From: Mya arenaria
Lineage: Eukaryota > Mollusca > Bivalvia > Myida > Myidae
Length of the DNA stretch: 64,000 bases
Assembly: GCF_026914265.1 (NCBI RefSeq)
Contig: NC_069124.1
Coordinates: 58,930,589 to 58,994,588, forward strand
Direction of reading: 5' to 3'
Part shown: positions 1-11,441 of the stretch, one piece after another
Layout: every line of letters begins with the position of its first letter
How positions within the stretch are numbered: the stretch's first letter is position 1
Program-made: the position numbers and the translations under genes
Notes under the pieces: model-generated
Seen by the model: only the letters and a program-made list of their open reading frames with translations
Database searches by the model: none
Told to the model about the DNA's origin: nothing

Positions 1-480
1 TCTTGTTATTGTTTGTATTGTGTCAGCAGGTCCCGTAAAATATAAATTAACATTTCAATAAAAATGTTAATTTATTATATTTTAAATGTATTACCGCCAT
101 AAGTGATTCAATTTTACGTTTAAAAGTGATTTCAAGTGGTTGATCTTTTCCCGTTTATTGTGACGTCTTTTGAAAAAATGTTTCCGGTTACAGTCGGGTC
201 GTTCTATTTACAGAATGGGTAAGAAAGGATTTCTGAAAAGTTTTTTTTAAGTTAATTAAAGTATGCTTTAACAATTCTTGAATGGAATAATGAACTATTG
301 GTGTAAATATAAGGAATGAATTGCGGGGATATGAACGCAATTGGGCTGGTCAAAGTACGCATGGAGTCCTTCGAGCTCAACACGCTTTGACCAACCCAAT
401 TGCGTTCATACCCTGATAATGACATCAACCCCGCAATTCATTCCTTAAATAACACGCAAGGATTCATGCAGCCATTGCGT
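1..480. repeat. Dispersed repeat family A, copy 1 (cut by window edge)
   Basis: This stretch matches 36749-37083 in the same orientation at roughly 85 percent by eye, including a long shared block around the 'cagtcgggtcgttc' motif near 193. It begins at or before base 1, so its left end is not visible. It contains the foldback listed separately at 312-448. No coding content is seen. The class is unknown; a non-autonomous DNA element is the likeliest reading because of the inverted arms. Confidence 0.75.
312..448. repeat. Foldback palindrome inside repeat family A
   Basis: The left arm, starting ggaatgaattgcgggg at 312, reappears as reverse complement ending at about 448 (ccccgcaattcattcc). 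The arms pair over about 45 bases around a loop near 357-384. The right arm carries about 16 extra bases. The second family member (36749-37083) keeps only the right arm, so the loss of one arm is visible within the window. Confidence 0.8.
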
Positions 481-734
481 ATTTCAATACTGGATTAGCG
501 CGACGTCATTTAACCCATGATATACGATTTTACAAAATCAGTTACTCTTTTGTATCACATGCTTACCCTTGTTTTTCGTGTAATATACCCGTTACGAATA
601 TTTTTATCTTACACATGTGTAAGATAACATATCAGACATTTCTATTGGCTAGACTAATCACACACGACCTAGATATCCCTCCGCATTGTTTGTAAACAAA
701 ATGGTTTAAACGCTAACAAATACTTCATTCGGAA

Positions 735-1066
735 CTCCTCGGCCATTTTTTATCGAAAACAACCTCAGATGTATTTGGACGGTTTACATACTCAAAAAAG
801 TGGTACGTTTTAAAAGTTCGCTGCAAGTACATCGCGTAGTACTTTTATTTAGCAGTTAAACTTATGACTGAAATCTTGTGAATATTAATTATGTTTGCAA
901 TAATACTATCACTGGCAATCAATTTAAACTTAGATCAATAAATGCATCTCTAAAACACTACATTTAATTAATGATATAATTTAAAAATGTACGAACTACC
1001 GGGTACTTCAATTGTTGTACCGGCATACATCCTCGAGGTTGTGTTCGATAAAAATGGCCGAGGAGA
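735..1066. mobile_element. MITE with about 30-75 bp imperfect terminal inverted repeats
   Basis: The left end ctcctcggccattttt at about 735 is matched by its reverse complement ending near 1066 (aaaaatggccgaggag). Similarity continues inward past the 'acaacctc' motif to about 75 bp with indels. There is no coding capacity and the interior is AT-rich. I could not define a clean target-site duplication, so the superfamily is left open. Confidence 0.7.
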
Positions 1067-1742
1067 TACTTAATTAATACCTCAATAATTAAGCTGTAGG
1101 GCTTCCAGGAGACAAATGGCTAACGAATCATAGTGCCAGAAAGCATCTTGTTCACAAACTTTCTGATAACAATGTTCCGCCAACCAGCTCATGCAGATCA
1201 CTAGTCACAGAAATATCCAGTCAGTCAACAATACAGCCACATTAGTGACAAACAACATAAGAACATTTCAAACATCTCCATCTTGACAAACACAGTCAAT
1301 ATGCAATCAATGTAATTTGCTTGCCAGTTTAATCAGCTGTCGGTTACCGAAAACACAAACACGAATTCCGCAGCACAGGCTTCTCCTTACACATCCCATG
1401 ATGGCAAGAACATCATATTCCCTGGAAACATTCTTGGTGGAACTTTTTCAATATCAACATGCAGTACAGAGTAAGGCTTCGCCGTAATCATCTGCATGTA
1501 GTGAAACACCATGTACACTAAGAAAACGCTGCAAAATCATCGTAGGAAGCGACAGTGAACAACTTTTAAATCCATGCACACAGTAAAACTTAACAGACCG
1601 ATGTAGGTCACATAAACCGCTTAAATGCATGTACTCTCAGTGTGACGTCATCAAATTGTGTACTTACGAGTATTGTGTGTTTTTTTGGTTAAAATTATTC
1701 GTTTTTCATGTTGTTGGATATTTTACTACACATTTTTATTTA
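1067..1742. other. Non-coding stretch, nothing recognised
   Basis: I see no conserved coding exon, RNA gene or clear repeat structure here. The short open frames do not resemble known proteins. Confidence 0.5.
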
Positions 1743-2504
1743 CTGTAAAATCATTAATGTTCGTGGGGCATTAATGTTCGTGGTTTTCGTGGGTTGGGTG
1801 ATCCACGAATTCAAGATCCCACGAAATATAAACCCTTTATTCACTTTTTCAATTGCCTTGTTACGTACATACTCTAGTATATTATTTACAGAGGTCGCAG
1901 TATACAGTGTTAAAACCTGTCTCACTGTATAACTTACGATCATTATTATGTTAATATATTATAACTGCCTTTAACAAATAATGAACCAAATCAATTAAAT
2001 GTGTTTTATGCAGCAAATGACAGTTATAAGCACGTGTTTCAACGTGTGCTGTTAATGAATATCTCCAAGTTTACAAGATGTGCGTGATGAGTGTCTGTAC
2101 TCGATTTTTTTATTTAATAAAATAATTAATCGATTACTAGTACATTGAAGGTTACTAAGCACCGAACGTGACGCACCTTTTCGGTGTTTTCACAGTTTGC
2201 AAAATTCTTAATTGGCATTCAATGGGTTCCCCTATCTGTATTTATGATCAGGGTACATCTTCTTTTATTACCTTTATTCCCAATTAAATTGATAAGTGAC
2301 ATGGGTATATGCACTAATTGGCATGTCGTACCACATTAGCGAGTGTCAAAAACCGAGTGACGTAGAAGACAGAAATCACGGGCCAGCGCGTGGATATTAT
2401 GCAGACGATCTAGGACGATCGGATCTTCGAATTCAAGTACCCACGAATTTTTTTTTTCTGCAAACCACGAAATTTCATGCCCACGAACATTAATGATTTC
2501 ACAG
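1743..2504. mobile_element. MITE with long TIRs and TA target duplication
   Basis: The ends are near-perfect inverted repeats. The left end begins CTGTAAAATCATTAATG and the reverse complement of the right end begins CTGTGAAATCATTAATG, continuing into 'ttcgtggg' for about 45 bp. Both ends are flanked by TA (1741-1742 and 2505-2506), which suggests a Tc1/mariner-type insertion. The interior has no transposase, and the two small open frames at the ends are only TIR sequence. Confidence 0.8.
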
Positions 2505-2573
2505 TATGTGACGTGTTAAACGCCGTTAGGGCCATCGCCTATGAATGTGTTGATCTGAAACGCGATACTCGAT

Positions 2574-2790
2574 AGCACGATGATGAAAACGCGAAATCAC
2601 GAAACTACGATGATGAAAACGCGACAGTACGATGATGAAAACGCGACAGTGCGATAACGAAAACGCGATAATACGGCAGCACGATGATGATAATGCGATA
2701 AACTATCGTTTTTTCACCATTTCGTACTATCGCGTTTTCATCATCGTACTATCGCGTTAACATCATCGTACTGTCGCCTTCCGGTGCGCA
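2574..2790. repeat. Large palindrome built of a 22-bp tandem motif
   Basis: The plus strand of the left half repeats a unit of about 22 bp containing 'cgatgatgaaaacgcg' several times. From about 2705 the same unit runs in reverse complement (cgcgttttcatcatcg). The whole could fold into a long hairpin. The motif variants differ by a few bases each. No coding role is apparent. Confidence 0.8.
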
Positions 2791-3780
2791 TGCGCAAGGA
2801 AGAATGGGCGAAACTATTTCCCAGTCTCTCACCGTATTATCCGGTCTCATCCGGTCTCCTAATTCCCGGTCCCTAGGTATTGAAATAACTTCAGGCAACG
2901 GATTGTGTTGCCGATGTTTGGTAAACAAAATCGACAACTTCATTTGCTTTAAAAAGGCGCGCTACTAAATGCATCTTCTCACGTTTCAGGTTCACAATGT
3001 AAACTTTGTATGGTAATTTGGATCTTTTTGTAAAATTGATTATCTGACTTATCGTCGTTGTTTTCATAAATGTTTGAAAAATAAGCCATTAAATGCAAAA
3101 ATACACAAAAGCGTTTGTAACTCAAAGAGCATGAATTTACAACAAAAGCACCTTCACATGCCAACGCTCCTCCGGTGTTGTTTTTTTTCTAAATCGCTCA
3201 AGGGCCTTAAATGAAGACATATTTCGGTCATAACTATGAAACTTGAGGTACAATTACTTATACACGACGGGTGATTATTGGAGCCATAACATTTTGTTAT
3301 GTGTTGAAAATGCTCCAACGCGTCTTCCGTTATAGTGCCAATGAGTGGAATATGGATGTAAACAGTGAGTATGGTTTCTTATTTTTCATTTTTAGAGGTT
3401 TATGCGAGTAAATATTAAAAAATGGAGAATGTAGTTCCACATAGGAATGGCCATGAGTTGTTCTTAATGTAAAAGTTTTGAATAAAATTTAATATCTGAT
3501 CGTCTAGAACTTGCAGAACTTGCTAGACGTTAGTGTTGACAACGTAAAAATCTGGATTTTTGTGAGAATTGTTCTCGTACCTTAGGTTTAAGCTTTATTT
3601 TTACATGTGTGTGACTTTTTTATTGACAAAAGGTTGCCGCGTTACAAATTTTAGAACTTTATTTGTTATACTTGCTGCACTATGCTCGATTTTCTGAACG
3701 TTGTGGTGCCAATGAATAGGTTGTGGTGCTCATGAATAGTAATTTACACCAAAAACACAAATAGATAGACGAAGTTGAGT
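2791..3780. other. Non-coding stretch downstream of the desulfhydrase gene
   Basis: No coding exon is recognised. The part next to 3781 is presumably the 3' UTR of the minus-strand desulfhydrase. A TTTATT on the plus strand (AATAAA on the minus strand) near 3657-3662 is a candidate poly(A) signal, and another lies near 3594. Confidence 0.45.
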
Positions 3781-6700
3781 TTATGAGGGGAAATCCTCCA
3801 AGTTTTTCCACCCAAATATTTGATCAGTCGAGCTTCGTTTCACTTTTAAAGTATCGTTGATTCTGCCATCGTAGAGTCCAAACACACCACCTGGAAAGCA
3901 AGAAGACCAGTGCATATGATAGACAGAAATATCAGGACTATTTGAAGTCAAGCCAATTATTAGTTTTATGTATTGCCTGTACATATAATATCATGTTTCG
4001 CTTTTCAAAACATGTCAGATTTGTAAAACCGTTGTATATCCTTTAAGAACTAAAAACCGTTTCATTTTAGTACATCACCTTCCATCCACATTGTTCTAAC
4101 TGGACATTTTGACCATGCGTGCGTGTTTTGAAACGATCATTCACTTACGTCATTTAATGAATTTCTTTTTTTTTATCACAGAACTCGAAACATTAAAATT
4201 ACATACGCCGAAATATCATAATTAAACTTTGTATGTTTTTTTGCCACCCGGTAAAATTGGAAAGTTCGATCGTGCTGTCCAATAAACACAGTCATGAAAG
4301 TTTCACCGTTTTCATGAAAGTACAATGTATAATTAATATAATGCACCAGTCAATTGTAACCACGCCCCGCCCTCTTCGAGTCCGGGAGTTCCGGGGATAG
4401 CCGGGGAAATGAGCCGTGTTCGTACCTTCCAGGTGGTCCCGCAGTGCCGGGTGAATGCGGTGGTTTTGTCTTCGCGCGAGGATTTTACCAGCAGTTCGTC
4501 CCCGTAGGGCGGGGATCTTACCCGAGCTTGACTGTACCGAAAGTCAAAATCCCCGCTATTCCCCGGACATGGGAGCGTGGTTACAATTGACTGTTGCTTA
4601 AGGTACCGTTTATAAAAATATGAAAGTTTTGTATGACTGGTAACCCCATATTATGTTTGTAGAATTTGAACGGGCTTTATGTGAAGGGAAAGCTAAAAGT
4701 CAGACCGAAAATAAAAGAACTAACTATTTCACAGTGGTACATGTATGTCCACTAGAGGAACCGTGCGCGTGAGGACTGGCCGTACAGCCGGCTGGTTGTC
4801 ATGATGAAATCACTGTGTACTGCGCTCTAAGCCATTTTACGTTTGGTAATTGAATGCAAGAATATAATAAGAAACAGTTTTTGTAAATATTGTTTCAATA
4901 TTGTACGATTTAAAAACTGTATATGATTTTTTTCCAGGTCACCAGCTCATTGCCATGACATGTTAAGTATGTTCGTTGTTCATGTCGGAAAATAGCTCAT
5001 TGAGCTGTTTCTTGTTATCATATATCCGCCTTAAAATAAATATTCTTCTATCGTGTAACATTAATTAAAGAACATACACTGTACTAACTTTGCAATAAAG
5101 TATATGTTCGATCATTTATTGCTCATATTTGGCTGATTTTTCAGAGAATTGTGTTAAAGTTAACAATTTTGTTAACGTCGTCGTTTTTAACTTTCAAATC
5201 TGGATTGCTCTGCAAGTTTCACAGATACTCTTATGATCAACAGTATTCCTCAAAAAATTGAGACAGCTCTCTCATTTGTACTTGTTTTATTTAAATATAT
5301 AAGCACATCATGAAATACTTCTGAATCACGTTTAAAATTTAACAAAGATGTTATAAATCTCATTGCTAACTTTAACGAAATTCTGAACAATCGGTCCGTA
5401 GAAATCATTAAACTGATACCAATTGTAGGTCACAAGTAGGGCGTGGTTAGACAAATTTTGATGTGCAGGCACCAAAATATGGGAATCCGGAATGTTTTGA
5501 AAACGTAGACTTTAAGTGGTGAATTTCTATGTACATGTTTCTATAGATGGAAATGGACTACCACTTTCAATACAAAAAGGTCTGATTTTTATTCCTTTTT
5601 TACGAGATAAAGAAGCAAAATGATGTGCAGGCACGGGCTTTGTGGCCTAAAGGAAGCCTGGCATCAAAGTTCAATAGTATTTTAATGTAGCTGTAAAAAA
5701 TCTAGCAAAGTTGTGACCTGGATTTCTTAAGAAACTTGACAACCTACCAGTGTGTACAAAAAGTATTCTGTTCCCCTTAAACATGTCTGGGTTGTTATTC
5801 AGCTCCCGTTGCAGTCCTATTGCCGCTTTCCCCGTGTATACCGGGTCTAACATAATTCCCGTACTGCTTGCTACCGACAAAATGTAGTCTGTAAAGTAGA
5901 AAGAATAATAAAACTATCAATTATGTTCTGAGTTTAATGCATCTTGTTTTGTCTGGGCTAAATTCGCACAAAACCCTTTCATTAACCTTGAGCTAATCTT
6001 GAGCCTTTGAAAGATTTCGAGCAGATAAAGGTATTATACAGCAAAGAAAAATGCACGTGCAAATGTTATCAAGAACACGGCATCAACTATAATTTTGCAA
6101 ATCTTATTTGTCGCCTGTCTGTTTCTACTTAACACCACCATAACCTTGACCTTTGCCATATTGGCCCCCAAAATCAATACGGTCATCTGAGCAAAACAAA
6201 TATGCATACAGAGTTGGATGACTCTACACCCAACCGTTTAAAGGTATTGAGCAGAAACGCCCGCATTTAATTGAGTAAAGATCACCATGACCTTGACCTT
6301 TGATAAATTGACACCAAAATCTATAGGGGACACCAACACTCCATGACAAGTGTCAATCCAAGTTTAAACAGCATACACCAAGTCTGGCAAAGGTTTTGAA
6401 CAGAAACAAAGTGTTTCGCCGATCCCGACGCCACCGGACAAAGTAACCAAGCGACACTAAACTGACCGTATCATGTGACCGAACATTGCAGCGATGACAA
6501 GGGATCCGAGTTGTTTTGCGATAGTTACGTGCACATATAAACATTTGGCGACATTTGGCGACCTTTTTATATTTTGATCAGGTGAGTAAATTTTACGAAC
6601 CAAACCAAATCAATTGACATTTTCTTGTATCTATAACTTATTTTGCAATATATACGTCAACCGTCCTTACCGAGCTCTTCCTGTGTAGAGATACCGTAGC

Positions 6701-9700
6701 CAAGTCCCTTGTGTCCGTCAATGACGTCAAGAATATCTTCGGCTCGCACGTGCAGCCCCACAGCGTCCAGCATCTCCTGGCAATGCGCGTGAAAATAACG
6801 GGCGTCATCACTCACCGAGATCCCGTGTATCCTAAAATACTGCTAACTGCATGAGTACAAGCGTTATATTATAAGTATGTCAAAACATTTCAGATAATAA
6901 AGAACACACGTGTATGTAGAAACGTAACATATTTGTGGAAATTTATTTGACTTACCTAAGTTTTGAGCCAGTTAAGTAGTTGCCAATCGCTAGCCCGCCA
7001 GCGGTGCTTCCACTCCCGGTTGCGAAGATGAGGTCATCAAACTGCTCGACCGCGCCCTGCGTCACTAGCTCGGAGAACATGTTGATGTAGCCCCACAGGC
7101 CAAGGGAGTTGGATCCACCAACAGGGATCTTATAACACCGCTCTCCGGTCTCTGCCCTATGGTGTTAAAGCTGCACTCTCACAGATTTAACGTTTTTACA
7201 ACTTTTTTTCATTTTTTTTCTTGGAATGAACAAATTATTGAGTAAATATCTGCAAACCGGTGATAAAAGACTGATGACAAAAGATCGGATCGCAGATTTT
7301 CATATTTCCCTTCGAAAATTAATGTTTTATGGCTAAAAACCGTTACTAACGTTACTAAAAATGCATAAAACAGTTTGTTAACTTAATTATTAAAATCTGC
7401 AATCTATGTTTTAGTCAGCAGTCTTATATGACTGGTTTACATACATTTCGCAAAAATTAGCTCGTTCCAAGAAAAAAAATGAATATGTGAAAACCACTGA
7501 CCTCAGAATTTGTTACATTAATCTAAGATTGCCGGTTTTACATATATTATACGAAGGAATTCACAATACGATGTGTCAAATAAATAATTTTATCTTAATA
7601 CGAACAACGCCCATGCAAAAAGGCAAAAAGGGTGATAAATCATACTCATAAACACATGTATTGTGAACATATTTTCGCAAATAAGTGACGTTAACAAAAT
7701 GTAGAATTCTATTTTTTCTTTGCAGTGAAAAGTGTTAGTGAACAAATTTGGCCGCGCATTTACCCAATGTTTTCTGCAAGTTTGTCCATGCGCGGTTTCA
7801 GGTGTGTAAGATATGGTGAATGTCGAGGGCTGAGGTAGATCTTCGCCGCACACAGTCTGTCCAAGAGTAGATTGCCCTCGCAACTCACAGAGCTTGGGTC
7901 CTATTGCGTACAAATCAGATTTAAAACTGTTTAATATTACAGCACAAACCTGTAAAAGTAACGACGTGAGGTTTATCGCATACAAATGTTTTCCTAAAAT
8001 TCAGGTTCATCGAGTATCATGATAACCAATACTTTACAAGTATGGATGAAACATCTATGGATCTACATTTAAAACAGAGCGTACAGACTATCATGGAACA
8101 TCGTCTACTCGTGGACAATGTTAATTCTGGGCAAAATAATAATGACCTCAATATCTGTTCGAAGAACTAGATGGGGTTGTAATCCAAGTTCCCGTGCACA
8201 CGTTGCAACGGCGCGGCAGTGGTTGGACTGCAGACCACCGCACGTGATTACGTGCTTACAGCCCTGAGTCAGACAGTCGGCCATTAAAAACTCCAACTTG
8301 CGGACCTAGAAAACAAAAGTTAAATGGTCATTGGAGTCAGAGAACAGTTCTTTCGGTTAAAACGACATTGACTTGTAAAAGGCATTCGTTCTATGTTCAG
8401 TCATAGACATTTTTCCTGCACGGCAATTGAATGAACAGGTTTTCCATCATTTTTGATGCCCAAACAGCAAAAGTGTGTAAAACTCTGTCTTTTATTTTGT
8501 AACAAAACACTTTCTTGAGTTTAAATCACGTATTATCGGACTGAATTTGGAACAAAACTCTGAAAGTCTGACATGTCGGACAGCTTATTGGGCGATTAAC
8601 TTCATGGAATTTCTGGTATGGGTTTTTGCGCATGAGGGTCAAAACCACAAGCCTTTTTGATCAATGCACGGTACAAAGGCTTTTGTCTTAAAGTTCTTTG
8701 TTTTAAGGCCTACTTTAAGTGACCCCCCCCCCCCCAAAAAAAAAAGAAGAAAAAAAAAGAAAAGTAGTACACAACTCCTGTGTATTGATCATAATCTTCA
8801 TTGCTGACTGCTGTCTATCAGATCTAAGATCGAAGTGTCCTGCTGCGCAGTTCTGGAGGTTATATTAAAGAAATGAACAAATGATCACTAATAGTGTGTT
8901 TTTTTGGTTCCATTTTCAAATAATAATACAAATATTATTACAATGCTTAAGAATAGATAAAGAGTAATCTTTATATGATTATACATGATGCTTCACAATT
9001 TGGATATTCGAATGGTGACCATGCATTTAAAGTGGGTTGAATAGTATCAGTTATACATAAATAAAACATAACTCTTTTCTGGCTATTATTCAAATTAATC
9101 TATACATTCATTTGGCTATGCATATTGTATATACAAGAATTGGATAAGTATAATTGAGACAATGAGATTATCTCCTCTAAAAGTGTTAATTCTAAATCAA
9201 TACACAGAAATTGTGTACTATACACGGAATGGGGGTGGGGTCACTTATAGATTACAGATTGGATACATTTGTGGCAAATAGTTGGCGGAGATCTTCCTAA
9301 CTCTTTCCTTCAACTTTGTTGACAATATACTTTTATTAAAACTATTCAGCCAAAATTCCTTCATAAGGAATGTGGCGGGTTTGGTTGATTGCCAAGCCTG
9401 CTATACTTTTTCTCTACATACTTTACAATAAGTATCATTCCAAACGACACGACAAACTGTGTGGTTATCAGATTTGAGAAAAATGTCACCGGTCGTCTTC
9501 ATTCTAAGGCATGGGAATGGGTATGAATATTTAAAAAAGGAGCGGGGCTTTTGCTTAATCGCATTCGATGGTTAAATATGTTAGTCCAATAAGGGCTGTA
9601 GACGCACTTTTTTGCATACATTAAAATAAGATTTTTTTTTATTATGGCTGCCAAAAATATAAAAGTATTGCAGTTGTAATTTTATCACGTTAGAGTCTAT

Positions 9701-11441
9701 TAGCGAGAGGTTTGTCTTAATCTTTCAAACCAACTTAACAAGAGTTAAAGAATAATTTTGATTATTTGAAATTCAAACCACCGTGACATGACATGTTTTA
9801 TTTAAAATCGAAATGGAAACTCATAAATAATCTCGAATGTCGTTAAAAGACACTGCGCATGTCATATTGACTGTACAGCCGCAAAATAAACTGAAAGCTA
9901 AATATGCCTTTGACTAAAAATTTATAGGCACGAATTACAGCTACTTGCATTCGTTTTGTATTTGTGACTTGAAAATATTTTACACGATCATGACGGGGGA
10001 ACCAAATGATGATGATTTCATGTCTGTTAAATTCTAACGATTAAGACAGGCCGATAAGAGATGTTATTGGCTGTAATGTAGGTTATGATCCAAAAGCTGG
10101 TTTAAAACAATATTCTTTAAGTTCTGTTTTTGCATTTACATAAAGCAACGTCAAGTTCCCGTACGATTAACGAGCGCTCGGGGTGTCATAACAAAAGGAC
10201 CAATCCGGATTTTACCGAAAAATTAAGATCGCTTTACGATTAATGACCGTAATTGTTCTTTATATTTGCAGACGATTCCGGATATGACCATGTGCGACCT
10301 GTGTCATTCACAGGATCTCGTACTCGCGTGTTTTTCCATTGGAAAACTCTAACTCCCTGCACAATATTATACCCAAGGTGAGTTTTCTACACTCAGATCT
10401 CTATACTTCTCAATGCCCCCCTCTCCGCCACCCCACCTCACAAAAAATCAATTAAAAAATCAATAAAAAAGAAAAGACAAAGACAAAAAGGCAAAACAAC
10501 AACATCTCTTCTAAATCAGGATTAACTTTACCAGGAAACCAATCCTCTGTCAGTGGTACCTTGTTGCCCGAGAGGGTGCTGCCAGTCATGTCGTCCCTTT
10601 TGATGGAGACGTGGAAATTTTCCGGAATTCCTGGGAGTCGCCATTCGTGGATTGGGGTGGGTATGTTTGCAAGCTTTGGGAAGAAAGGGTTTTGAGATTA
10701 CATTTTAGTGTGACTTCAATGAATGTTTGTGTAAAAGTGGTTGGAAATGATTACACTCTGTCACCCCAAATTATATTAGAGACCAAAATAAAGAGAGTTG
10801 TCTTGGTTGAGGGCTCACTCAAGCACACAGGCGTACAATTCATAAAGCTTCAGGTACGCCCCTGACGTATGCACATAATTTTATACAAATGTAAAATGTA
10901 CATGTACGTGACTGACACTGTACAGATGTACCATGTACAATACAAATGCATATGTGCAGATTAGCTACAATAATGAGCGATCAGGGATACTTTTTTATTA
11001 TTTTGACATTTCTTATGTATCCCTGTCACGAGTCTGCAATATTAAAAAAATCTTCAAAAGACTCGTTGATGGCCATTTAGGTGGACTAATGTGCAGATAC
11101 ACCGTAATGTGTTCTGTTTTCATCATCATCACGACAGTTGAAATGGTCCAAAAGTTTTACATTTCCACCATGCATTGTGTTAACTGCATTGCTATTTATA
11201 TGCGTTTAAGTTCTACAGTGGAATTTAAATTATGTTTTGATATCTAAGAGTAATAATTGATGTACCAACTACCCACCTGCATTTTCTGTTTGGGTATATT
11301 TTTCAACTGTCGTGCCCACTCCGGAGCAATGTATTCGTGTACACTGTGCATTGTGGAATATTTTCTACTGTCTACATTCTTTTTAAACAAATTGCCACAC
11401 TTGACAATGTTTTGAAGTACCGAGTTAGACTTTGGTCTCAT
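3781..11441 (-). CDS. D-cysteine desulfhydrase / ACC deaminase family enzyme
   Basis: This PLP-dependent enzyme should cleave D-cysteine or a related substrate to pyruvate, ammonia and sulfide; the true substrate is not shown by sequence. Exons (minus strand): 11441-11277, 10673-10560, 8305-8147, 7900-7764, 7156-6956, 6831-6671, 5888-5748, 3890-3781. They total 1188 bases, so 395 aa plus stop, and every phase closes. Family landmarks are PTPIHEW near residue 60, IKRDD, SGNK with candidate PLP lysine K93, GLQSNH (S120, N121), the glycine-rich loop [10 protein letters not shown] and the C-terminal GGVFGLYDG. The exon 3 donor (GTCATT) is weak. The first Met is used; a second at residue 31 (MHSVHEY) is possible. 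The N-terminus [14 protein letters not shown] looks like a mitochondrial presequence with an R-x-Y-S cleavage site, which is inference. A MITE at 4340-4597 sits in the last intron and another at 8716-9247 in intron 2. Confidence 0.9.
4340..4597. mobile_element. MITE family B, copy 1
   Basis: The ends are inverted repeats: CAGTCAATTGTAACCACG at about 4347 against its reverse complement ending near 4593. The interior is unusually GC-rich for the region (runs of ccggggatagccgggg type). Two other copies lie at 14527-14849 and 41309-41560. It sits in the last intron of the desulfhydrase gene. No coding capacity. Confidence 0.85.
5930..6560. repeat. Dispersed repeat in desulfhydrase intron
   Basis: Two degenerate subrepeats share the layout 'accttgacctttg...ccaaaatc-at-gg' (about 6142 and 6292), roughly 150 bp apart. 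This is a common style of molluscan interspersed repeat. There are no clear ends. Confidence 0.5.
7165..7545. repeat. Dispersed repeat starting 'aaagctgcactctcacag'
   Basis: The left end carries tgcactctcacagattt and 'cttggaatgaac'. The right part carries the inverted counterpart 'gttccaagaaaaaaaatga' near 7465, so the element is partly palindromic. It lies in the intron between exons 4 and 5 of the desulfhydrase gene. I recall this as a high-copy bivalve repeat, but that is memory and not shown here. Confidence 0.55.
8716..9247. mobile_element. MITE with TIRs of about 60 bp
   Basis: The left end TAAGTGACCCC at 8716 pairs with GGGGTCACTTA ending at 9247. Further in, 'agtacacaactcctgtgtat' near 8766 is matched inverted by 'atacacagaaattgtgtact' near 9201. 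The left end holds long C and A homopolymers. No coding capacity. Confidence 0.75.

Noticed and set aside
1708-1943. Opposed small open frames at the left end of the 1743-2504 element
   Set aside because: They are formed by the terminal inverted repeat of a MITE and match no protein.
7590-7985. 131-aa minus-strand frame as a separate gene
   Set aside because: It covers exon 4 of the desulfhydrase gene in the wrong frame; the correct frame reads [20 protein letters not shown].
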